From: Gammaproteobacteria bacterium
Lineage (GTDB): Bacteria; Pseudomonadota; Gammaproteobacteria; SZUA-229
Direction: 5' to 3'
Length of the DNA: 12,545 nucleotides
Assembly: GCA_016191795.1 (NCBI GenBank)
Contig: JACPVK010000425.1
Coordinates: forward strand, 1-12,545
The translations under genes were made by a program, and so were the position numbers. Shown here one piece after another: positions 6,617 to 12,545 of the stretch. The notes beneath the pieces are model-generated. The model had not been told where the DNA came from and made no database searches. It saw nothing but the letters and a program-made list of their open reading frames with translations. How positions within the stretch are numbered: the first letter of the stretch is position 1; each line of letters starts with the position of its first letter.

Positions 6617-7192
6617 ATGAAAAAACAATATCTGCTCGTTGCAGCCTGTATCACCACATTATTCTCGGCTACTGCTCAGGCCGCACTGAGCTACAGCTAT
6701 GTAGAAGGCGCCTACATCTCCTCCGACCTGGACATTGAAGGTTTCAGTGTCGATGGCGATGGCGTTTCATTATCAGGGTCAGCCGCTGTAACTCCCAATA
6801 TTGCAATTAATGGCTACTATGAAACCCTGTCTTACGATTACGGCATTGATCTGGACAGCCTCAGCATCGGCGTGACATTTCACACTCCTCTAGCTGCAGG
6901 CACTGATTTTGTAGCTGGCATCGATTACCTTGACGCTGAGTTCTCAATTGACGGATTCGGATCAGAAGATGACACTGGTAACGTTCTCTCTGCTGGCGTA
7001 CGTCACGAACTCAGCAACACAGCCGAGTTAGAAGCCAACATTGTTCGCGTTGATATTTTTGAAGAAACTGATACCGGATTTGCAATTGGTCTCTTAATGG
7101 ATATAACTGGCACACCGACACAGGTTGGTTTCGGCTTTAGTGATATCGGCGATGAGACAAGTCTTAAAATTAGCGCACGCCTTAACTTCTGA
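6617..7192 (+). CDS. Small outer-membrane beta-barrel protein
   Basis: A 191-residue exported protein. The signal peptide is clear: MKK, a hydrophobic core, and Ala-Gln-Ala with likely cleavage after residue 22. The mature 169 residues alternate polar and hydrophobic or aromatic side chains in amphipathic strands (for example SYSYVEGAYIS, NIAINGYYETLSY, DSLSIGVTFHT, DFVAGIDYLDAEF, SAGVRHELS, TGFAIGLLMDI, TQVGFGFSDIG, LKISARLNF) separated by acidic Asp/Gly-rich turns, and the chain ends in Phe as expected for BAM-assembled porins. The size suggests an eight- to ten-strand barrel of the OmpA/Ail-like class, so a structural or adhesion role is more likely than bulk transport. AGGGA lies six bases before the ATG. 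The gene has its own promoter and terminator and so is a single-gene unit. Specific function is unknown. Confidence 0.82.
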   Translation: MKKQYLLVAACITTLFSATAQAALSYSYVEGAYISSDLDIEGFSVDGDGVSLSGSAAVTPNIAINGYYETLSYDYGIDLDSLSIGVTFHTPLAAGTDFVAGIDYLDAEFSIDGFGSEDDTGNVLSAGVRHELSNTAELEANIVRVDIFEETDTGFAIGLLMDITGTPTQVGFGFSDIGDETSLKISARLNF

Positions 7193-7199
7193 TAACAAA

Positions 7200-7239
7200 C
7201 TACGCCGTGTAGGTTAAAATTATACGGCGTAGGTTTTTT
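7200..7239 (+). terminator. Rho-independent terminator of the beta-barrel gene
   Basis: CTACGCCGTGTA (7200-7211) pairs with TATACGGCGTAG (7221-7232), 12 bp with one G-T pair, around a 9-base loop; G and six T follow. It stands 8 bases after the stop. Read on the minus strand the stem is followed by TTTGTT, so it may also stop transcripts of the convergent HDOD gene. Confidence 0.92.
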
Positions 7240-7264
7240 ATTCAGCAGGCACTGGCTACATTTC

Positions 7265-8509
7265 CTAAATCTTCAACAACCTCATAACCTCCACCACCTC
7301 ATCATGCGAATCATGCAACACCTGTCTGGCAAACTCCGGATCTGGCTGACCTTTAAATAATTTTTTGAAGGCTGGCACTTCTTCAAGTTTTGGCAAGTCT
7401 TTTAACTGGTGGCGCTGCAACATACTGTAAATCTGCGCGATAACAACCAAATCGCAAATATCCATTTTATTCCCAGAATCGCGATGCCAGTTTTCGGCGT
7501 CTTCGACCACCGTAACCAGTTCTGCTGGCAGTTCCCAGTGTCGTATTACCATGCTACCCACGACGCCGCGTAATTTATTAATAATGGATTCCAGCGCTTT
7601 AGAATCTTCAACAACCAGGCCGGTGCTATCGATATAGGCCAGAATAGGAATCACCCCGATGTCATGTACCAGCCCGGCCAGCAACAAATAATCTTCCCGC
7701 GGATGCTTAACCCGGTGGCCAACGGCATGGCACAGTGCGGCCACTTCTATGCTGTGGTCGTATAGTTCATGCATACGATCGATCAACATGGGATTTTTAG
7801 TTTTGAACAGTTGCTTCATCGACAGGCCAATCACCAGATTACGCGTAGCAACCAGACCCATACGCATAATGGCGTCACGGATGCTGTGCACTGGCGTCAG
7901 TCCACGATACATAGCACTGCTCGCTACCTGAATCAGCCGCGCCGCCATGGCCGGATCGGCTTCGACAATATGTGCTACATCGGCGATAGACACATCCGGG
8001 TCGGCGGCCGCTGTTTTTACTTTAAGGGCAATGTCGGGAAGGCTGGGGAGCTGCAATTCGCCAGCGTTAAAAGCATGCATAATGGCATTAAACAAGTTGG
8101 TTTCTCCGTCGTCGGTTTCTATGGCTGTTACTTCCGTGCCACTGATAAATTCATAGTCAAGTAATGTGTTAAATAACTGGCGATCAAAACAGATTATTTT
8201 GCAGGGCGTCTGGGCCTGTGCGTGACTCTTGTGTTCACCCTCAATAAATACCGGATGCAATGCGCGTTTATCTCTGGCATCAAACAGTTCAGATGGCTGT
8301 TTGGCTGCGCGTACATCCAGTTTTCCTTCCAGCAAATACAGCAACCACCGGTGCTGGTCCGCAGCAACCAGCTCTTCACCACGCTGTAATGCCAGGACAT
8401 GGGATTTACTGGCCAGTGTATGCCGGTCTTGCAGCTGCAACTCGCATATCGGAATCAGGTGTTTCAGCAGCGACACATCAAACATCGGCACTGTAGGCGG
8501 TCGTGACAT
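7265..8509 (-). CDS. HDOD-domain signalling protein with an N-terminal cNMP-binding-like domain
   Basis: A 414-residue cytoplasmic protein. Residues about 20-125 resemble a cyclic-nucleotide-binding (cupin-like) fold: LALQRGEELVAADQHRWLLYLLEGKLDV follows the strand pattern of such domains (about 39-66), but the arginine-containing phosphate cassette is not evident, so nucleotide binding is doubtful. The HDOD domain covers about 153-350, opening with LPSLPDIALKV and VEADPAMAARLIQVASSAMY, with GLVHDIG at 279-285. HDOD proteins are HD-related regulators of two-component, cyclic-di-GMP and motility pathways and usually lack the full metal-binding set of true HD phosphohydrolases. The start is ATG (complement of 8507-8509) behind a GAGTGAG stretch. 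It diverges from the DUF4426 gene across 198 bases and converges on the beta-barrel terminator. The partner protein cannot be named. Confidence 0.9.
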   Translation of the reverse strand: MSRPPTVPMFDVSLLKHLIPICELQLQDRHTLASKSHVLALQRGEELVAADQHRWLLYLLEGKLDVRAAKQPSELFDARDKRALHPVFIEGEHKSHAQAQTPCKIICFDRQLFNTLLDYEFISGTEVTAIETDDGETNLFNAIMHAFNAGELQLPSLPDIALKVKTAAADPDVSIADVAHIVEADPAMAARLIQVASSAMYRGLTPVHSIRDAIMRMGLVATRNLVIGLSMKQLFKTKNPMLIDRMHELYDHSIEVAALCHAVGHRVKHPREDYLLLAGLVHDIGVIPILAYIDSTGLVVEDSKALESIINKLRGVVGSMVIRHWELPAELVTVVEDAENWHRDSGNKMDICDLVVIAQIYSMLQRHQLKDLPKLEEVPAFKKLFKGQPDPEFARQVLHDSHDEVVEVMRLLKI

Positions 8510-8638
8510 AACTCACTCAGGCTCAAATATTATTCATGGCATAGTGTTGAACATAGCACATTAATGATCACTTAAATGCCAATACATGCCGAACCAAACC
8601 ACTGCTATAGTCAGCAAACAATGATGTCAGTAAGATCA

Positions 8639-8671
8639 TGTGGATGCCCGATTAATTCGCGGCATCCCACA
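8639..8671 (+). promoter_or_regulatory. Hairpin in the leader of the DUF4426 gene
   Basis: TGTGGATGCC (8639-8648) pairs with GGCATC-C-CACA (8661-8671), 10 bp with one bulged C, around a 12-base loop containing ATTAAT. It lies 36 bases before the ATG and no T run follows, so it is not a terminator. It could be a mRNA leader structure or a protein binding dyad. Confidence 0.45.
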
Positions 8672-8707
8672 CCAATAAATGTCAGAACATAATTCAGGAG
8701 ATTTGTC

Positions 8708-9160
8708 ATGCGCGTATCGAAGCCCCTTTACTCCCTGCTGGCCCTGCTGCTCACCTGCCTTGCCTCAACGGTTGTTGTAGCCGAGAACGTTGTCGATTTC
8801 GGTGAGTATGCGGTGCATTACAATGCCCTGCGTACTGACACCCTGACGCCGGAAATTGCCCAGGCCTATCAGCTCACACGCCGCAATAACCGCGCCATGG
8901 TTAATATAACCGTGCAAAAACGCGGCGCCGGCAAAGCCACCACACCCCACAGGGCGAAAGTGACGGGCTTCGCCAGCAATCTCACCGCACAGGTTAAAAA
9001 CCTTGAGTTTCGCGAAATACAGGATGGCGACGCCATTTATTACATTGCCGAAACCCAGATCAGCAATGATGAAACGCTTAATTTTGAAATCAAGGTAACA
9101 CCTGAAGGCAACGCCACCAGCACCCAGGTAAAATTCAGCCAGCGCTTCTTCACGAACTGA
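8708..9160 (+). CDS. Secreted DUF4426 domain protein
   Basis: A 150-residue protein with a signal peptide of about 25 residues (MRVSK, a Leu-rich core, then VVVA before EN), so it acts in the periplasm. The rest is one DUF4426 domain, recognised from VVDFGEYAVHYNALRTDTLTPEIAQAY (28-54), RRNNRAMVNITV (58-69) and LEFREIQDGDAIYYIAE (99-115). The many alternating strands suggest a compact beta sandwich. The function of the family is unknown; in Pseudomonas, as I recall it, a member lies near metW, but here the neighbours are an HDOD gene and fabA, so the context does not help. AGGAG stands 7 bases before the ATG. A hairpin terminator follows 24 bases after the stop, and with the hairpin in its leader it looks like a single-gene unit. 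There is no lipobox cysteine at the cleavage site. Confidence 0.85.
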   Translation: MRVSKPLYSLLALLLTCLASTVVVAENVVDFGEYAVHYNALRTDTLTPEIAQAYQLTRRNNRAMVNITVQKRGAGKATTPHRAKVTGFASNLTAQVKNLEFREIQDGDAIYYIAETQISNDETLNFEIKVTPEGNATSTQVKFSQRFFTN

Positions 9161-9184
9161 TTTCACCCCTCCCCCCAATAACAA

Positions 9185-9209
9185 AAAAGCCGGACCCGAT
9201 CCGGCTTTT
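9185..9209 (+). terminator. Bidirectional-type terminator after the DUF4426 gene
   Basis: AAAAGCCGGA (9185-9194) pairs perfectly with TCCGGCTTTT (9200-9209) around the loop CCCGA. On the plus strand the stem closes with four T, then GGGTTGTTT; on the minus strand it is followed by further T. It separates the DUF4426 gene from the fabA promoter. Confidence 0.9.
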
Positions 9210-9256
9210 GGGTTGTTTCACAGACATCAAACACCATTCTGCCATGAGCCATATCA

Positions 9257-9285
9257 TTACAATCAACCTCGCATTTCGTTACAAT
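9257..9285 (+). promoter_or_regulatory. Candidate sigma-70 promoter of fabA-fabB
   Basis: TTACAA (9257-9262) and TACAAT (9280-9285) are separated by exactly 17 bases. The -10 matches at five of six positions, the -35 at three. Transcription would start near 9292, 22 bases before the fabA ATG at 9314, which means the ATG at 9284 is inside the promoter. I saw no palindrome resembling the FabR or DesT operators here. Confidence 0.5.
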
Positions 9286-9313
9286 GCCACGCCTCGAATA
9301 CAGTGAGCTCAGA

Positions 9314-9826
9314 ATGAAGCAACAATCTTTTACCCGGGAAGAATTACTCAAGTGCGGTCATGGCGAATTATTTGGCCCCGGCAACGCACAACTACCAGTA
9401 CCCAATATGCTGATGATGGATCGGGTTACCCATATCAGCAATGAAGGGGGTTTATTTGGCAAAGGCGAAATCAAGGCAGAGCTGGATATACATCCCGACC
9501 TGTGGTTTTTTGAATGTCATTTTCCGGGCGACCCGGTCATGCCAGGCTGTCTGGGCCTGGATGCCATGTGGCAACTGGTAGGCTTTCATCTGGGCTGGCT
9601 GGGCCATCCCGGCAAGGGCCGCGCACTGGGCGTGGATGAGGTAAAATTTACCGGCCAGGTGCTCCCCACGGCCAAACTGGTCACTTACCAGATCGACATT
9701 AAGCGGGTTATCGCACGCGGCCTTATCATGGGCATAGCCGATGGCACGGTTTCCGTCGATGGCCGCGAGATTTATACTGCCAAGGGGCTCCGTGTGGGGC
9801 TGTTTTCCAGAACTGATAATTTCTAG
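9314..9826 (+). CDS. fabA: 3-hydroxydecanoyl-ACP dehydratase/isomerase
   Basis: FabA, a cytoplasmic homodimeric enzyme that dehydrates 3-hydroxydecanoyl-ACP and isomerises the trans-2 product to cis-3-decenoyl-ACP, the branch point to unsaturated fatty acids. At 170 residues it is close to the E. coli enzyme (172). The active-site motif HFPGDPVMPGCLGLDAMWQ (69-87) carries the catalytic H69 and D83 (E. coli H70 and D84). I chose the ATG at 9314 over the one at 9284 because it aligns with the E. coli N-terminus (xFTREELLxxGxGELFG) and because the earlier ATG lies inside the candidate -10 box. A modest GTGAG precedes it. fabB begins 7 bases after the stop, so the two form one operon, as in Pseudomonas. 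Confidence 0.97.
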   Translation: MKQQSFTREELLKCGHGELFGPGNAQLPVPNMLMMDRVTHISNEGGLFGKGEIKAELDIHPDLWFFECHFPGDPVMPGCLGLDAMWQLVGFHLGWLGHPGKGRALGVDEVKFTGQVLPTAKLVTYQIDIKRVIARGLIMGIADGTVSVDGREIYTAKGLRVGLFSRTDNF

Positions 9827-9833
9827 GTGCAAC

Positions 9834-11051
9834 ATGAGACGAGTAGTCATCACCGGTTTGGGCATAGTGTCCTGCCTGGGTAACGATAAACAGGCAGTGA
9901 CCGAATCGCTGCGCACCGGCAAATCAGGTATCAAATTTCAGCAAGCATACAAGGATATGGGTATGCGCAGTCATGTGGCTGGTAGCGTCGACATCAATCT
10001 CGAAGATCTGATCGACCGCAAGGTTAAACGCTTTATGGGCGATGCGGCCGCTTTCGCCTATGTCGCCATGGCCCAGGCCATCGCCGACGCCGGCCTGGAC
10101 GAATCACAGGTATCCCATAATCGTACCGGCCTGATTGTCGGCTCCGGTGGCGGCTCGCCAAACAACCAGGTGATCGCCACCGATTTATTGCGCGAAAAAG
10201 GCATTCGTAAAGTCGGCCCGTATATGGTCACCCGCACCATGTCGAGTACGGTGTCGGCCTGTCTGGCCACCCCGTTCAAGATCAAGGGTGTGAACTATTC
10301 CATCAGCTCGGCCTGTGCCACCAGCACTCATTGCATGGGCAATGCCGTGGAACAGATCCAGATGGGTAAACAGGATATCGTCTTTGCCGGTGGCGGTGAG
10401 GAAGAACACTGGACCATGAGCATGCTGTTCGACGCCATGGGCGCGCTGTCCTCGCAATACAACGAAACCCCGGAAAAAGCCTCACGTACCTATGACGCCA
10501 ACCGTGACGGTTTCGTCATCGCCGGCGGCGGCGGTATCGTGGTACTGGAAGAACTCGAACACGCCAGAAAACGAGGCGCCAAAATCTACGCCGAAGTGGT
10601 GGGCTACGGTGCCACCTCCGATGGCGCTGACATGGTGGCCCCTTCCGGTGAAGGCGCGGTGCGCTGCATGCAGCAGGCACTGGCCGGCATCAAGGAGCCC
10701 ATCGATTACATCAACAGCCATGGCACCAGCACACCGGTAGGCGACATCGCCGAAATCGGCGCGATTCGCGAAGTGTTCGGTCATAAAATTCCGCCGATCA
10801 GCTCCAGTAAATCCCTGGCCGGGCATTCACTGGGCGCCTCCGGCGTACAGGAAGCCATTTATTGTTTGCTGATGATGGAAAACAATTTCATCCAGGCCTC
10901 GGCCAATATTGAAACCATGGATCCGAAAGTCGCCGACATGCCGATAGTGACCACTCGCCGGGATAATGTTCAGCTCAACACCGTCATCACCAATAACTTT
11001 GGGTTTGGCGGCACCAATGCCTGTATGGTTTTGCAGAAGTTGAAGAATTAA
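9834..11051 (+). CDS. fabB: 3-oxoacyl-ACP synthase I (beta-ketoacyl-ACP synthase I)
   Basis: FabB, the condensing enzyme that elongates the cis-3-decenoyl-ACP made by FabA with malonyl-ACP. It has 405 residues against 406 in E. coli. The catalytic set is complete: C161 in SSACATS, H296 in NSHGTSTPVGD, K326 in SSKSLAGHSLG and H331. The closing NNFGFGGTNAC (387-397) is the usual glycine-rich loop. The start at 9834 (MRRVVITGLGIVSCLGN) fits the family; the longer frame back to 9741 would only add residues that overlap fabA. AGGTG overlaps the fabA stop just before the ATG, which supports translation from the shared message. There is no obvious strong terminator after the stop. Confidence 0.97.
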   Translation: MRRVVITGLGIVSCLGNDKQAVTESLRTGKSGIKFQQAYKDMGMRSHVAGSVDINLEDLIDRKVKRFMGDAAAFAYVAMAQAIADAGLDESQVSHNRTGLIVGSGGGSPNNQVIATDLLREKGIRKVGPYMVTRTMSSTVSACLATPFKIKGVNYSISSACATSTHCMGNAVEQIQMGKQDIVFAGGGEEEHWTMSMLFDAMGALSSQYNETPEKASRTYDANRDGFVIAGGGGIVVLEELEHARKRGAKIYAEVVGYGATSDGADMVAPSGEGAVRCMQQALAGIKEPIDYINSHGTSTPVGDIAEIGAIREVFGHKIPPISSSKSLAGHSLGASGVQEAIYCLLMMENNFIQASANIETMDPKVADMPIVTTRRDNVQLNTVITNNFGFGGTNACMVLQKLKN

Positions 11052-11229
11052 TTTTCTGTAACAATATATTTTGAAATGGACTCGACGTAAGACAGGGCGG
11101 ATGACGGAACGGACGTAACCCGTATGCCATTAAGTTAAGTAGACTCTTTTGCAGGTGCGCCTTAACTGAATAGTGTTGGGTATGGTCCGTTACCTCCGCA
11201 AGATTCGAATTTCGTTTACGATCGGACCA
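11052..11229. other. Gene-free gap between fabB and the chemotaxis gene with two inverted repeats
   Basis: This 178-base gap has no supportable gene. Two inverted repeats stand out: AGTTAAG (11133-11139) with CTTAACT (11161-11167), and ATGGTCCG (11182-11189) with CGGACCAT (11223-11230), the latter ending on the first base of the convergent gene's stop codon. No T run follows either on either strand, so they are not clear terminators. The genes on both sides converge, so some transcription stop would be expected here. Confidence 0.5.
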
Positions 11230-12545
11230 TCAGGTTTTGAAGCGGCTACATTCCTGGCGCAATGTTACCGCCAGCGCAGCCAGATCCTGTGTCGTTGCGG
11301 CAACGTATTTGGCCACTTCAGCCGCGTCTTCCGTCATGCCGCCGATTTTGACAATGTTACGATTAATTTCTTCCGCGACAGCGCCCTGCTCCTCCGATGA
11401 ACTGGCAATTTGCGCGCTCATGTCATGAATACGCGCCACCGCCTCGGCAATATTGTTCAGTGATGCATTGGCTTTGAATGCCTGATCAACAACGGATCTC
11501 ACATGATCACGACTGGTGGTCATCACCGTTACCGCATCACGCGTGCCACTCAGCAGGCCGGCAATCATCTTGTTGATTTCCTCGGTGGAGCGCTGGGTAC
11601 GGCTGGCCAGGGTGCGCACCTCATCGGCTACCACGGCAAAACCGCGCCCCTGTTCGCCGGCTCGCGCCGCTTCAATGGCGGCATTCAATGCCAGTAAATT
11701 GGTTTGTTCGGCAACACCTTTAATCACTTCCAGTACGGCGGTAATTTTCTGGCTATCCTGCTCCAGCTGGCGAACGGTATCGGCAGCGGCTTCAATGTTT
11801 TTTGCCAGCTCCTGAATTCTCGCTACTGTCTGACCAACGACCTGCTGGCCATTACGGGTTTCGTCATTTGATTCTTTGGCTGCATTCGCAGCATGGCTGA
11901 TATTATTGGCTACTTCATGCACCGCGGCGGTCATCTCATTCATCGCCGTTGCTACCTGATCTGTCTCGGAGCGCTGTTGTGCCGTGGTTTCATCCGCCTT
12001 GTTAACAATAAGCTGCAACTCGCTCGAAGAGTCCGTTAGCTGGTCACTCATCCCACGAATCCGGGCAATCATTTGCTGCAAGCTATCGAGCATTTTATTC
12101 AGCGTGATGGCCAGATCACCGATTTCATCGCCACGATTAATCTTGTTAGTCACGGTAAGGTCACCGTCTGCCAAAAGATGCAATTGATTGACGATTTCCG
12201 GTAACACACGCAATGCACCGGACATGGTAAAAAACAAAATCAGCACAAATACCGTCACTGTCACGCCACTGATCCAGATCTGGGTCAGGGCTGATTCCGA
12301 CATTTGTTTTTGCTGCATTAAGGCAGCATCCGCGCGGGTGCGGGCCGACACCACAAAATCATCCACCATTTTCGCCAGCTTCGATGCCTTTTCATCAAAC
12401 GCAGACATCATACGATTACCAGCAGTCGGACCTTCTGCCACATAAGCCCTGGCCATTGTTTTACCGGCGTTGTAATAAGCATCGAAAGCCGGCGTCATCT
12501 CGGTGTAAACCGATGCATGTTCAGGATCCAGCTGCTGCAACTCAT
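11230..12545 (-). CDS. Methyl-accepting chemotaxis protein, 5' partial at the window edge
   Basis: An inner-membrane chemoreceptor that controls CheA and thus flagellar rotation. The window holds its last 438 or so residues; the frame is open to the right edge, so the first membrane helix and part of the periplasmic sensor are outside. Visible in order, numbered from the first complete codon near the edge: a helical periplasmic piece (1-85), a membrane helix (about 88-108), a HAMP domain (about 109-161, with DGDLTV), then the cytoplasmic coiled coil with the CheA/CheW-binding hairpin around IKGVAEQTNLLALNAAIEAA (273-292) and GRGFAVVADEVRTLA (298-312). Glu-rich EIN/SSEEQ segments may hold the methylation sites. 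It ends CSRFKT with no C-terminal CheR-binding pentapeptide of the NWETF kind. The ligand cannot be told from the remaining part. Confidence 0.95.
   Translation of the reverse strand, partial: ELQQLDPEHASVYTEMTPAFDAYYNAGKTMARAYVAEGPTAGNRMMSAFDEKASKLAKMVDDFVVSARTRADAALMQQKQMSESALTQIWISGVTVTVFVLILFFTMSGALRVLPEIVNQLHLLADGDLTVTNKINRGDEIGDLAITLNKMLDSLQQMIARIRGMSDQLTDSSSELQLIVNKADETTAQQRSETDQVATAMNEMTAAVHEVANNISHAANAAKESNDETRNGQQVVGQTVARIQELAKNIEAAADTVRQLEQDSQKITAVLEVIKGVAEQTNLLALNAAIEAARAGEQGRGFAVVADEVRTLASRTQRSTEEINKMIAGLLSGTRDAVTVMTTSRDHVRSVVDQAFKANASLNNIAEAVARIHDMSAQIASSSEEQGAVAEEINRNIVKIGGMTEDAAEVAKYVAATTQDLAALAVTLRQECSRFKT

Noticed and set aside
6454..6738. A 94-codon plus-strand frame overlapping the start of the beta-barrel gene
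   Set aside because: It has no Shine-Dalgarno, runs out of frame through a gene with a clear signal peptide and promoter, and its product looks random.
8765..9184. A 139-codon antisense frame over the DUF4426 gene
   Set aside because: It begins inside the terminator region and mirrors a gene with a signal peptide and recognised family; taken as a shadow.
9284..9313. Earlier ATG in frame with fabA
   Set aside because: It overlaps the candidate -10 box, has no ribosome binding site, and adds residues absent from FabA proteins.
9741..9833. N-terminal extension of fabB into fabA
   Set aside because: FabB proteins start at the MRRVVITG position; the extension is out-of-frame fabA sequence.
10482..10826. 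A 114-codon antisense frame in fabB
   Set aside because: Frame kept open by the biased codon use of fabB; no start signals.
11182..11230. tRNA-like bits: GATTCGAAT like a T-loop and GGTCCG...CGGACCA like an acceptor stem ending in CCA
   Set aside because: The two arms are only about 47 bases apart end to end, too short for a tRNA, and no anticodon or D arm fits.
1..12545. Search for defence, toxin-antitoxin, mobile-element or biosynthetic clusters
   Set aside because: All sizeable genes belong to housekeeping, lipid, envelope or signalling families, or are single unknowns, with no operon of accessory genes.

Overview
This is an ordinary chromosomal stretch of a gammaproteobacterium. The best evidence is a fabA-fabB pair (the anaerobic unsaturated fatty acid pathway), a ribonuclease D whose catalytic residues sit at the same numbers as in E. 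coli, and members of two families I know from gammaproteobacteria (DUF3549 and DUF4426). Several membrane or cyclic-di-GMP related signalling proteins fit a free-living, motile organism. The genus cannot be named from the sequence alone. I see no tRNA, rRNA, CRISPR array, insertion sequence, transposase, integrase or phage gene.

Layout. Bases 1-372 hold the end of a MAPEG-family membrane protein that enters from the left edge. A weak terminator follows, then an NTF2/SnoaL-like protein (438-920). A strong hairpin terminator separates it from an unrecognised helical protein on the minus strand (929-1663), and lies inside that gene's last codons. A cardiolipin synthase-like phospholipase D protein (1694-2890) diverges from it. 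It converges on a membrane diguanylate cyclase (2892-4076, minus), and both stop codons sit in one 13-base palindrome. Ribonuclease D (4152-5300) overlaps the start of a DUF3549 gene (5297-6304) by ATGA, so the two form an operon.

Bases 6305-6616 form a 312-base gap. It holds a possible 36-residue cysteine-rich small gene with a strong ribosome binding site, then a good sigma-70 promoter whose -35 box lies in one arm of a 9-bp inverted repeat. This promoter drives a small outer-membrane beta-barrel protein (6617-7192), which ends in a textbook terminator. An HDOD-domain signalling protein follows on the minus strand (7265-8509). Then come a secreted DUF4426 protein (8708-9160), its terminator, and the fabA-fabB operon (9314-11051) with its own promoter. 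A 178-base gap without a gene leads to a methyl-accepting chemotaxis protein (minus strand) that runs off the right edge.

How the genes work together. FabA makes the cis-3-decenoyl-ACP branch and FabB elongates it, giving the unsaturated acyl chains of membrane phospholipids. The cardiolipin synthase-like enzyme also acts on membrane lipid but is not in the same transcription unit. The GGDEF protein, the HDOD protein and the chemotaxis receptor are three separate signalling genes with no sign of co-transcription. I found no convincing undescribed multi-gene system. The most unusual items are the cysteine-rich small ORF, the dyad over the barrel-gene promoter, the rnd-DUF3549 coupling and the unrecognised 244-residue protein.
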